In this document: positions 19,651-38,377 of the stretch, in pieces
Position numbering within the stretch: the stretch's first letter is position 1
How the letters are laid out: each line of letters starts with the position of its first letter
Origin: Spinacia oleracea
Lineage: Eukaryota; Streptophyta; Magnoliopsida; Caryophyllales; Amaranthaceae
Length of the DNA: 64,000 nt
Direction: 5' to 3'
NCBI RefSeq assembly: GCF_020520425.1
Contig: NC_079492.1
Coordinates: 137,768,361-137,832,360 of the forward strand
The notes under the pieces: model-generated
What the model was told of the DNA's origin: nothing
Database searches by the model: none
The model's input: the letters and a program-made list of their open reading frames with translations, nothing else
Made by a program: the position numbers and the translations under genes

Positions 19651-21153
19651 CGGAAATTTCATAAAATGCCCTCGAATTTTGCCATAATTCACCAAACGCC
19701 CATCAAGTTTCAATAATTCATAAAATACCCCTCACAATTCGTACAAATACCCAACATACCCTTACTAATAACGGGCCGTTAGTCCGCCGTTAGCCAAGTT
19801 TCCAATTCACCCAAATGCCCCTATTCTGAAACTTATTTCACCAAATGCCCCTATTAGGAAACTTATTTCACCAAATTCTCCAAATTTAAATATAGCTATT
19901 CTGATGTTCAGACGGCTAGTTTTTGTGTTTCAAAAGTGGTTCTTGGTCATGGTTGGCTATAAAAACCCCTTTGCTGAATGGTTCTTGTATTTTAGATGTT
20001 ATTTTACTTTACTTTGCTAATTTCATAAGATTTGTGTCATGAGTTTTCTTTCAAAATCATCTTCCACACCCAATCATTCCACATATATTAGGGTACCTAA
20101 CAAATTTTGTTATTGTGGTAGGAATGGAGGTTGAAGTGGTGTTCCACAAGCTCTTCTGGATAGCTGCTAATGCTTTTTTGGGTAGTTTTTTGCACATCTG
20201 TTTTGATCTTGCACATATTCGTTGAGTAGAAAATAACATTAAATATAGTTGGTGCAAAGATGTTTTGTAAGTGAAGCTAAAAACAGAAATGCTTCCCACT
20301 TTGGTATTTTGTGCAGATTATGCAACATCAATTATTTATGAAATGTGAATTTGTTTCTCATTACTTGTGTTTACTTCATGATTACAAACAGTAAAATTAC
20401 AAACATCAATATCCCCATTTGTATTACAACTTTGACTACTTTTTGTTGTTGTTTTAGCTTCTTCTTCATTTGCTTCAATTCTTCTTGCATCTTACTGTTT
20501 CGCCTGTTTTCAATACTTTCTCATTCGTCTAAGCTTCCCCCGCATTTTCCTTCGTGTTGTTGCCCCTTGTTTTTTTGCTCAACTACTCCCTTTCACCATC
20601 TCAGATTGTTTCAAGGATCACACTTGTAGTACAACCTTTGTGGATTGAGTGTTGTATTAGAGCTTCGAATGACAAATTTCCTACCACAATAACAAAATTT
20701 GGTAGGTACTCTAATATATATGTGGACTCATTGGGTGTGGATGATGATTTTGAAAGAAAACTCATGACAAAAATCTTATGAAATTAGCAAAGCAAATCAA
20801 AATAACATCTAACTTACAAGAACCATTCAGCAAAGGGGCTTTTATAGTCGACCGTGACCAACAACTACCTTTCAAACACAAAAACTAGTCGCTGAAACAT
20901 CAAAATAGCTATATTTAAGTTTGGGGCATTTGGTGAAAAAAGTTTCACAATAGGGGCATTTGGTGAAATAAGTTTCAGAATAGGGGCATTTGGGTGAATT
21001 GAAAACTTGGTTAACGGCAGACTAACGGTCCGTTATTAGTAAGGGTATGTTGGGTATTTGTACGAATTGTGAGGGGTATTTTATGAATTATTGAAACTTG
21101 ATGGGCGTTTGGTGAATTATGGAAAAATTCGAGGGCATTTCATGAAATATCCG
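19651..21153. mobile_element. Mutator-like element with long terminal inverted repeats, non-autonomous
   Basis: The two ends are inverted complements over about 474 bp (19651-20124 and 20678-21153), starting CGGAAATTTCATAAAATGCC on the left and CGGATATTTCATGAAATGCC on the right. The flanks share a 9-bp direct repeat, AAAAATAAA (19642-19650 and 21154-21162), although the site is A-rich and this could be chance. Long inverted repeats and a 9-bp duplication point to the Mutator superfamily. The 550-bp centre has no transposase, and the open frames at 20057-20299 and 20345-20629 show no domain. Confidence 0.75.
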
Positions 21154-21843
21154 AAAAATAAAACATTGAGGGAAACTTGTTCCACATTATCCTCTTGTTA
21201 TTATCGCCTTTAATTTAATTTATTTTAATTTATTGTAAAAGAAATTTTAATTTCTTTGTGTGTTATAAGATAATACTTCGTAGTACATTGTCCAATACCA
21301 CATCACCCAATTTTTATCAAAACATACTCAACTATCATGTTATTAAGCATGTTAATCAAGTATTAATACAGATCAATAGGAGACTAGCTAAATGAAAATT
21401 TTCATGGTGTTTACTAGAAAAATATATAATACTCTCATTTGTAGATAGTGGTTCATCATCACTCTTAAACGAGATCGAGTTATTTCATAATTGCATGTGA
21501 TGATTTGTTTTGACCTTGTATGAAAAAATTTCCATGCAGAAAGTAAAATATGTAAAAAAGAATCGATAAGAATGTGTTATACTCCGTAGACTTATAGTAT
21601 AAGAATGTCACTCTATAATGCCAAAGCAACTTTACAGAAATATAATTGCATGGACTTTTAATATATATTATTATATGCAAGTGGTTAAAACAACTTTTAT
21701 TTTGAAGTAGAGGGCATAAAAGTATAAGATCCAAATGTAGGAATTGTAATTTTATACGAAGTAAAAACTACGGAGTAGTAGTGATATGGCAACCACCTAA
21801 AATCTCTTGAAAACAAATATTTGATACAGTGATATGGCAGCCA

Positions 21844-21998
21844 CACTGCAAGAATTTGTATCTTTAACGACAACCTAATTACGACAGGTCAAAAATTCCG
21901 TCGCAAAAGTCTTTTGCGACGGGTCTAACAATCAAAAAATAACGGGAATAACCGTCGCAAAATGTCTTTTACGACGGGTTAACGTCGCAAAAATGATG
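21844..21998 (-). mobile_element. Truncated CACTA MITE
   Basis: It starts CACTGCAAGAATTTGTATC, which is the inverse complement of the right end of the CACTA MITE at 22467-22746 with one change. The two stay similar through the GTCGCAAAAG-type repeats until about 21998, where the similarity stops. Only one terminus is present. Confidence 0.65.
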
Positions 21999-22135
21999 AA
22001 AATTAAATATATTTATAATATGGCCTTGTTTTTAATAAATGGTTGTCTGTGATAATATTCCATCATATCGTCAAATAGCCCCTTTTTTGGAAATTACTAT
22101 ACTTAATTGCTTAGTCAAAATGATATACTCGTATT

Positions 22136-23097
22136 CAGGGCTGAGCAAAATTATTTGAAAATTCGAATATCCTATAATCCGATTCGTATCTGATCTGATT
22201 TTTTGGATATCCGATCTAAAAATGAATACGGATCAGATATCCGAACCGAAAATTTAAATACCAAATACATATTTGGATATTGATTTTCATTATTTCGAAT
22301 ATCCGATATTCGAAAAATATCCGAAATAAAAATAAAATCTAATGCAATTTATTTTTCATTTTTACCATGTGAACAATTTATGAAATATATACAACGTAAC
22401 ACGTTAAAAGTAAGCAACACTAGGAGCTTGTTTAACACTAGGGCACGATTAGTGGTTTGTTTGATACACTACAAGAAATTATACTATTAACGACGGGAAA
22501 TCCCGTCGCGAAAGGCCAATAATCGTTGATTAACGACGGGATTTCCTGTCACGAACCTGTCATAAAAGGGGGCCGTCGTTAATAGAAAATCTCGTCATAA
22601 ATCCGTCGTAAACCCGTCGTAAAAGACATTTGCGACGGTTATTCCCGTCATTGTTTGGTTGTTAGCCCCGTCGCAAAAGGCTTTTACGACGGGATTTTTG
22701 ACCCGTCGTAATTAGGTTGTCGTTAAAGATACAAATTCTTGTAGTGATATCGTCGATTAATATAATTTTTTCCGAGATTTTAGCTCTTTTACTTGTTTTT
22801 TATACAAAGTAAAAATTTATGAATTCTTGAATTACAGATCTCCATTTCATAATAAGGAACTTCATTTCTTTGTTTTGGATAGTGAACGGTGAGATTACAA
22901 GTAAAAGTGAAAAATTGATGGAAAACAAAGTTAAATTTTTTAAAAAAACATTAAGAAATTGGATATCGGATATCCGGGATACCCGATCCGAAAATTTTCG
23001 GGTATCGAATATTGGATTTCCGAAACTTTTTGGATCAGATACAAATATCAAATTTCACAATTTTCGTATTCGGATATCCGATCCGTGCTCACCCCTG
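22136..23097. mobile_element. Non-autonomous hAT element, host of a nested CACTA MITE
   Basis: The termini CAGGGCTGAGCA and TGCTCACCCCTG are inverted complements with one mismatch. A perfect 8-bp duplication, CTCGTATT, flanks the element at 22128-22135 and 23098-23105. The subterminal parts are full of GGATATCCGATC-like motifs in both orientations. The interior has no transposase. The CACTA MITE at 22467-22746 was inserted later. Confidence 0.85.
22467..22746. mobile_element. CACTA-type MITE (280 bp)
   Basis: It begins CACTACAAGAAATT and ends AAATTCTTGTAGTG, the classic CACTA terminal inverted repeat. The 3-bp duplication ATA is present on both sides (22464-22466, 22747-22749). The interior consists of repeated CGACGGG / CCCGTCG motifs in both orientations and is likely to fold strongly. 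It has no coding capacity. Confidence 0.9.
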
Positions 23098-23532
23098 CTC
23101 GTATTTGGTTTTTTGATTATTTAGCACAATAACCAGTAATTGATCAAACAAATGCCACATTCCCACAACAACTTAAGATATCACCCAAAAATCAGGTTAC
23201 TCACGATTCTCGAAAGATTGATATTCATTCCATTAATATAGCGCGCAGAGGAATGGAAGGAATCAACGATGTTCAACTACCTATAATACTTGATTTGTCA
23301 AATTAATATACTACATTGACACAATAACTTTATCACGAAATCCCTGAACTTTATTTGGCTCTCACACACACACAAATTAATATTGCAACAAAAACACTTA
23401 CAAATAGATCGATCGAGATGCACAACTTTTTATAATTTTTTCCGATACACAATTAGAGATATTAATATTTGAAATCGTGCATTGGCAAACGTGCCTAAAT
23501 AATTGTGTCGTTTAAAAAAGAACGGAGAAAGT

Positions 23533-23692
23533 ATGATTCAATTCCCCCTCATTTTGTAGTCTATATATACACTAGTATTCTAGCTTTTAGATTTCATGAA
23601 AATGTTCGGTTTTGTGCAAGCAAAAACAAAGGCAATTGCCATGATATGAAACCCACTTTGGGTTGTAAAAGATGAACAAGAATTGAAAGATT
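23533..23692 (+). repeat. Second copy of the segment at 17798-17968
   Basis: Shared strings include TATGATTCAATTCC, TAGCTTTTAGATTTCATG and GAAACCCACTTTGGGTTGTA, with insertions and substitutions between. At 17.8 kb this segment leads into the RNase H relic. Here the similarity ends at GAATTGAAAGATTG and the domain is absent. Confidence 0.65.
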
Positions 23693-23699
23693 GAAATTT

Positions 23700-25038
23700 G
23701 CTAGGGTTCCCTCCTTTTATGCTCGGTCGCTAATCAAGAGACACCACATTACTCCCTCTCTTGTTTACTTTTGTCTATGGTTATTTGTTATGGAGTATTT
23801 GTTAATACTTTACTTTTTAGGTATTTTATTCTTATTATTGTGTTCCCTTCTTCTTGTCATTTCTTCTTACTTTTAGTTTACTACTCCGTATATATTAATC
23901 AGAAATATTGTTATAATGTCGTACAATATAATTACAATAACATGTAAAAATGTTTTTGACTCCTAATAAAGGCTTAATTAAATAATTGTATAGTGCTATT
24001 GTCTAGTGGATGATAGGAGTATATTATAGGAGTACAACTATAAATTCATAGAGCTAGTATTTGTTATGCATCTGGGTGCACCTACTTCTAGATTATACAA
24101 CTCATCACGTACAATTTTCACTCACATGGTCATTGCAGATGTCGGTGAATTTTTCCATGTGAGGTGATGTGTCTTACTCTTGGATGCAAGTGAGAAATTT
24201 TAATTAGTTCACGTCTAGTTTTCGTATGTATATCAATATATGTCTATTCTTTGAAACTTCACACCATCATCAATGATATTAAAAGTCTCATCCTCTCGCT
24301 TGACATGTGGGAAAACAAACATATTTTCAAAGAAGTAAATAGAGCAGCATAATAGATTGCAAATGTGAAACATCTTATAATTAGTGACAAAATGTATATA
24401 AAACCGGGTTTATAATAGCTCATAATAATGATTTAGGAGTGACCCTTAAGCGGATGAGCTCTTATCAATGCATTATTCTTCTTATCTTAAAAACAAAAAT
24501 GTATTACAAATATAAAAAGCAAATTAAATAATTCTACTAAGAACATAAGATCTACAAAAAAAAATAGTGCATTTAAGAAAAATAAAGTCCAAAAGAAAAA
24601 CCAAAACACCAAATTACTTGGTATCTCCTAAACAAAAAGACCTAACTCACATGCATATAAATTGTAAAAAAATACAATTAAAATAAAATTTGAAAAAAAG
24701 AGAGAAATACATATACTCCGTAAAATATAATAAGAAAAAGAAAAGAACGATAAAGCCCTAGTGATTAAGGGAATGATGGCTACATGCACTCCACTCCTAC
24801 TATCAAAGTATGAAGTCTCAACTCTTGTCTCTAAGTGAATTTCGGATATTTTTAAATACACTTTTTTTTTTTGTCTAAATGCAATGTCCAATTGTTCATT
24901 ACTAATTGGGAAAAATCCCTTCAAAAGGTATAAGATCTCCATAAAACGTAGAAATATCAAAGTTCCTTTGTCCCCACCTTGACGGCGTAGACATCACACC
25001 CCAACACAATCAAACTCTCCTCTCCCCTAAAAAAAATA
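23700..25038. other. AT-rich intergenic region
   Basis: I see no gene, no complete element and no RNA gene here. Short open frames are compositionally AT-driven. Confidence 0.45.
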
Positions 25039-25042
25039 TATA

Positions 25043-25295
25043 CTTCCCCTGTTCTGGAAAAATCGCACCATGGTTGATTTTTACTCTTCTAACAATTACT
25101 TTGACTCTTAATATCTTAAATCGTGTGCAAATAAAAATTATAAAAAATTAATATTTAGAAAATATTTATCGATACGAATCTAACATGACCTCACATGACT
25201 AAAATTTTCTTACGTACGAATCACAAGAAATGACCAAAGTCGTAGTATGAATAGTGTAAAAAACAAATGGTGCGATATTTCCGAAACGGAGGAAG
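25043..25295. mobile_element. Stowaway-like MITE
   Basis: The left end CTTCCCCTGTTCTGG and right end CCGAAACGGAGGAAG are inverted complements with mismatches, continuing inward with AAATCGCACCAT pairing with ATGGTGCGATATT. TA flanks both sides (25041-25042 and 25296-25297). Confidence 0.75.
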
Positions 25296-25466
25296 TAATT
25301 GTTTTTAACCCTTTAGAAACGTAGAGGAAATCAAACAAATTCAAAAAGAAACATTTAGCGGTAGTCATGCATCATGGCCGTCAGATGTATGGAGTAGATA
25401 GTAAAATTCGAATCTATAACTTGCTTATTTTTCATTTGAGGGATTTACTATATAATCAATAATTAA

Positions 25467-26282
25467 GGGGTCGTTTGTTTCATTAAGATGGAATGGATTG
25501 GTATGCAAATACCAGAGAGGTATGCATTTAAAATCCCATACCAATCTAAAATTGTTTGGTTTAATCATGAAATGGAATATATCATATTCAGTTATTCACA
25601 ATGTTTGGTTCACTGTTGAAATAGATTATTAATTTTAAACATGAAAGTTTTAAATAATTTGTACAATAAATCAAAAAAATAAATATAAAGACAACAAAAT
25701 CAAGCATTAAAAATGCAAAACAAAAAGGGGAACAAAGGAAGAAAAATGGCAATTCAATCGCAAATCCAGCTACGACTAGTAACAAATCAAAAAAAAAATT
25801 ATATCGATTAAATACTCCACTAGCAAATCGAAATGCAATTTCATCTCATACTCGTACTCTGCGGTCAAATAAATCAACAGTGATCGAAACTCAGTTTCAT
25901 CAATTTGGATAGAATTAATTAGCTACAAAAAAAGCAACAAGAATCATGCAACCGACAAAGAGGAAAGGTGTTCGACCAAAGACGGTGGCCGGTGAAGAGG
26001 AAAATTTGACTGGCGAAAGGTTTGACTGGCAACGACGACCAGATCTGAATTGGTGAGCGTCGTCAACAAGTTGATGCTTCTCTCTTTTCCCTTGTGAGTT
26101 AGGGTTTGTATCAATAGTGGAATGGATTTTGAATCTTTGTGGGAGAGGTGGATATGAAATTCTAGGAGAATGAGGTGGAATAAGAACCCCTTTTATATGA
26201 GATTTTGTACCAAAAGAGTCGAAGCAAACAATAAAATGGATGGAATCTAACTCCATCCCGAAAGCATCAACCAAACAGGCCC
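25467..26282. mobile_element. PIF/Harbinger-like non-autonomous element
   Basis: The ends GGGGTCGTTTGTTT and, in inverse complement, GGGCCTGTTTGGTT are imperfect inverted repeats. The 3-bp duplication TAA is on both sides (25464-25466, 26283-26285), as for Harbinger/Tourist elements. GGATTGG and CCATTCCA-type motifs recur inside. A 172-codon minus-strand frame crossing its right end (25915-26433) has no domain and is not called. Confidence 0.7.
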
Positions 26283-26289
26283 TAAGTTG

Positions 26290-27330
26290 CATGGGTACTC
26301 CTCGTGGTGGGAGGGCCTCCTTATAGCCAGCCTTGTGGTACATAGAAACTAAACCAAGAGCATTTGCAATTACTTTACGCACCATATCATGAACCCGATT
26401 CACTTGAGAAAACAAAAAGGTTGATTGATACACCCTATAGAATTAGAACATGAACCTCTTCAACATTTTATAAATTTGTTTTTGGGACTTGTGCATTTCG
26501 TGTTCACTTCTTTTTAGATTGTTCACTTTACTTTTTTTAATCTTTATTTTCTACTCACTTTACACTTATTGCTTTTACAGGTCCCAATTGATTGAACAAC
26601 TGGATCATTGGAGTTATCGGGAGTATATATGTAAAAAAATATTGGACCCATCTTTATTTTACTTATAAGACAACCATTTGAGTTAATGGATTAAATATTG
26701 TGAAGTTGCTGCATCGCACCATGACACAAACAAAAAAAAATTGATATTTTAAAACCAAAGGACCAAATCGATTATGCTGGACCAAAAGTGGACCAGACAT
26801 GTAAATTTGGTTTCAAAACCAGAGTCATGCCGATATAGATCGATTTTAGACTTCTATATTATTATTTTCTAGTCCAGGGCATTTTTCTTACTCTTTGAAT
26901 GTCTCTTTCTAAACCTCCAATGCATTCTTTCTCTTAAAATTTACGCATATAGATGTATTGGTTATAGTTAAAAGTAGAGGAAGTATATGAATGACGAAAT
27001 AGAAAACTTAGACAGAAAAATCATACACCATTACAACCATACAAAATGAAGTATTCCGTAACTCATAATTAAAATAGCACCGGTATCAAAATTAAACTAA
27101 TCATAATTGAAAAAGTTTACCCTTTGTGCAGGAAAGACTCGTTCTTTACAAGAATTTATTTGAACTTCGATGATATTCTAGAGATCTTTTACAATAATTT
27201 GAACTTAATTTTTTTTTTTTTTTTAAGGTATAATTTGAACTTAATTAGTCGAGGATCGATTTACTACCGCCCTATTTTTCCCATAAAAAATAAAATAAAA
27301 TCGAGGCGTAAAAAATAGAAATTCAAAAAA
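26290..27330. other. Intergenic region upstream of the kinase gene
   Basis: AT-rich, with no gene or delimited element seen. It probably contains distal promoter sequence of the CPK13-type gene. Confidence 0.4.
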
Positions 27331-27339
27331 AGGGAAAGC

Positions 27340-27615
27340 AAAAGCATCTGTAGTCTGAACCGTTACCACCTCAGTCAGTATCTCACTAGCTATCACTTCA
27401 GTCCTCTTTCTCTCTCCCCTCCATTTTCACACTACTCTACACAGACAGACTACTCTTCCCCACACTTCCCCCCCTCTCTCTAGCTCTTCACTTTCTCTCT
27501 CCTCTTCAACTCTCCTAGGGTTTTGCATCTTCCTTTAAATTTTGATAATGTGAGTTAGGGTTAGGGTTTATTTCCCCTACATTTCCGAAATTCCTTCAAA
27601 TCTGGCCCCAAATCC
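27340..27615 (+). promoter_or_regulatory. Leader region of the CPK13-type gene: CT-rich tract, telo-box, start-stop uORF
   Basis: A strongly pyrimidine-rich stretch (27400-27510, CTCTCTCT-type) is typical of plant core promoters and leaders. TTAGGGTTAGGGTTTA at 27555-27570 contains a telo-box on the complementary strand. ATG at 27548 is followed directly by TGA (27551-27553), making a start-stop uORF 66 bases ahead of the main start. No other ATG lies between 27340 and 27616. The transcription start is not known, so membership of these elements in the mRNA is inferred. Confidence 0.5.
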
Positions 27616-35614
<7,999 letters not shown>

Positions 35615-35980
35615 TAACAGTTTTAGGTTTGTGTTTGACCCCTCCTACACGCCTATTACTTGGTAATTTTGCATATATTTGGACTTGTTTTCTTTAATCA
35701 TGTCATTGATTTTTGGGGGGCTGCTAGTGCTGATTGGATTGAGTAGTGTTTTTCTAGCTTGCAAGGGTCAAATCAGAGGTATGTTTGTAAAATCTCTTGT
35801 CAAATATTAATGAAAAGACTGCCTATTTGGCCTTAGGTTGGTGAATGTATGATTGTTCCTCTTATTGCTGCTACACCAATGCGTAATCGTTTCTGGTGAA
35901 GAGAATATCAGGGTTTTATCCTCTTCTCTCTTCTTTATTCTTATCTCCTGGAAGCGTTATCCTATTCCGCCTGAACTTGT

Positions 35981-36086
35981 AGGGAATGTCTATTCCCACT
36001 CCACTATTGTCTATAACTCCATAGTTCATACCCACTTAAGTTTTGTTTTTACTAAATTAAAAAGTAGTGGGAATAGACATTTCCCT
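35981..36086. repeat. Short foldback element (106 bp)
   Basis: AGGGAATGTCTATTCCCACT at the left and AGTGGGAATAGACATTTCCCT at the right are inverted complements with one inserted base, separated by about 65 bp. It lies 370 bp downstream of the kinase stop codon and may be in its 3' end or just beyond. It looks like a small MITE, but no target duplication was identified. Confidence 0.6.
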
Positions 36087-36089
36087 TGT

Positions 36090-37220
36090 GAAATATTTAA
36101 TTATCTGTTAGGGAAATTAACATTTGTAAGGTACTTTGAACAGAAAAAAAGGGGGTTGGGAAATTTTATAACAAAACATGAATTCATAAATTTAAAGTCA
36201 TAAACAATCTGGATTACAAACAAAGCTAACCAATTACCCAATGTAAATTTTGTAGCAACTAATTTCCCTTTTATAATACACTAGTAGTCTTCTATATTAC
36301 CTTAATTAATTGCTTGGAAAGAATATCATTTTCTGCTACTGCTGATGAAACTATGTGCTCGCGTGCGGTTGAACAACCAGACTACTTCATGGCTAATGCT
36401 GCCTCTAAAATGCTTCTACAGCCTGGCTGATACCAAAGACAACTGTTTCTGTATGTCTACTTTTTTTTTTTTTTGAAGGTAAGATGAAGTGTGCTACCGG
36501 GTTGGAACCCCGCACGGGTCAACCCGCCCGGTTTAGCAGGCTAGACATCCTTTTCTCAACAATGTTGTCGAGCTGTCCTCTTTGGAGACCCTTAACCTTC
36601 AAAGTGACCCTAAATCTGGGACAACCCTTAAGTTTAAGGTGCATAATCATAAGAATGCACAGGGAACCCAATTATATGGTTGAACCAAGTTGTCTAGCTA
36701 CTCGCACGCTACATCTTTGTTTGACAGTTTCTTTGGAACTTGAGGTATTGGGGTCGTAGGTCCAAGGTGTTTGAGATTTCCGTGGAGTACTACTTCAGGA
36801 TTTGATAAAATACAGTATACACCGTTGTATTCTTATACTTGTACAAATGGAGTACTTCCTCTGTATTTTATTAAATGGACTACTTTATTGTATTAAATTA
36901 GGGAGGGAGTAACATATTAGAATAAAGGAGCACCGAGCACATAATTGACTAATTAGAAAAATGGAGCTCAACTAAACAAAAGCCTGTGAAAATTATTATG
37001 TGCACCGTGCACTCAAGGGTATTTTTATATCCATTCATCATTGATGGTCCCTCTCACGTTTTTTTGCTCACATGTAAAGGGGAAATGTGAAAAGGTGTAC
37101 TGTGTATTATTGTAATATCTACAATTTGATTATCTAACAAATTTTAAGAAACTTGGAAGTATGTAGTATAAGATCTCCTTGATTATGTAGACGTTGAAAA
37201 TTAAAAGACCAAAACGTTAT
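36090..37220. other. Intergenic, retroposon-like fragment and MITE remnant
   Basis: A T-run at 36461-36474 followed by GAAGGTAAGATG and CTACCGGGTTGGAACCCC looks like the A-tailed 3' end of a retroposon on the minus strand. Its extent is unknown; it may reach about 36740. A 60-bp stretch (about 36852-36911) with AGTACTTCCTCTG and AGGGAGGGAGT ends looks like a Stowaway remnant. No gene. Confidence 0.35.
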
Positions 37221-37228
37221 GTTGTTTG

Positions 37229-37621
37229 TAGACCTGGTTATCGGGCAGGGCGGGTCAGGGTCGGTGCGGGTCAAAAGAGGGTCGGGTATTGAAAGGGTTA
37301 TTTTTAGCGGGTCGATAATGGGGCGGGTCAAAAGCGGGTCGCGGGTCAATAGCGGGTCATTAGTGGGCGGGTTAATAAACGAGCAATGAAAAATGAAAAA
37401 CAAAAGAGCCATGTGCAAGTACAAGTAAATACGAAGCTATACACGTAATTTTTTATATCATTACTATTTTAATTTTCAAAATAATTGTAGTATAAGTTTG
37501 ACCCTATAATGACCCTGTCCAATAAAGGCCCTGTCCAATAAGAGCCCTGCCCAATAAAAGCCCTATTAACTTGACCCTAACTCTATATCCATTGAACTAC
37601 CCTGTCCAATAACCAGGTCTA
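37229..37621. mobile_element. hAT-type MITE
   Basis: The termini TAGACCTGGTTATCGGGCAGGG and CCCTGTCCAATAACCAGGTCTA are inverted complements with two mismatches. A perfect 8-bp duplication, GTTGTTTG, flanks it at 37221-37228 and 37622-37629. The left half is rich in GCGGGTC motifs and the right half in GCCCTGTCCAATA motifs. It is related to the 72-bp element at 4578-4649. No coding capacity. Confidence 0.9.
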
Positions 37622-37808
37622 GTTGTTTGTGTATGTAGGCATGTAGCTATATTCATCATCACTTTTTTCAACAGTGAGCAAACCTTAAATATTCTCTAGA
37701 TATTTACCAGCAGATTCCATCTTAAAACTATGGGAATAATCTTTTAGCCTTATAAAGTGAAATCTTTCTCTTCTTTTTACCAATGTCAGTCGATCACATG
37801 TGTTTTGT

Positions 37809-38014
37809 GGGACTATCAGTTTGCATACCTCCAAATTATCTCACACAAACTGGGACAAGAGTACAAGACTAAGGTCGAGCTTAAAAAACTGCAGAAATAA
37901 ACTTTAATGAATTTTTATGGGACTATCAGTTTGCATACCTCCAAATTATCTCACACAAACTGGGACAAAACTAAGGTCGAGCTTAAAAAACTGCAAAAAT
38001 AAACTTTAATGAAT
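37809..38014. repeat. Tandem duplication of about 110 bp
   Basis: A unit starting GGGACTATCAGTTTGCATAC occurs at 37809 and again at 37919, near-identical except that the second copy lacks about 10 bases (GAGTACAAGA region). It lies just beyond the 3' end of the minus-strand gene that ends near 38.4 kb. Confidence 0.85.
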
Positions 38015-38377
38015 TCGAGTCAAATTTTGACAGCGTTGAGTTTGAGTAACTTGCGAGTTGGCTAATTGAACTAGCACCCCCGAGAGAGAGAAAGGTTCAA
38101 GAATACCTTGTATTATAAATGTAAAATGTATCACACAAATCAAAAGAAAGAGCAAGAAAACTAAGAAATATAATTGAAATGCATCCTGATTATATACAAG
38201 CCTCAAAACAGAGAGCAAACTAAAATAAAAAAAATAGAAGGAAAAAATGGCCTCATGTCATGTAGACAGAAAGGGCAAGATTATGATAACAAATTACGTG
38301 GCATTACATAGCAAGTAACTAAAAATGTGTAGTATGCAGCACCCTTATTCTTTCTTTGTATCTATGTGTTCTCCAAC

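Noticed and set aside
25915..26433. 172-codon minus-strand frame
   Set aside because: It starts outside and ends inside a Harbinger-like element, so its reading crosses the element boundary; no recognisable domain.
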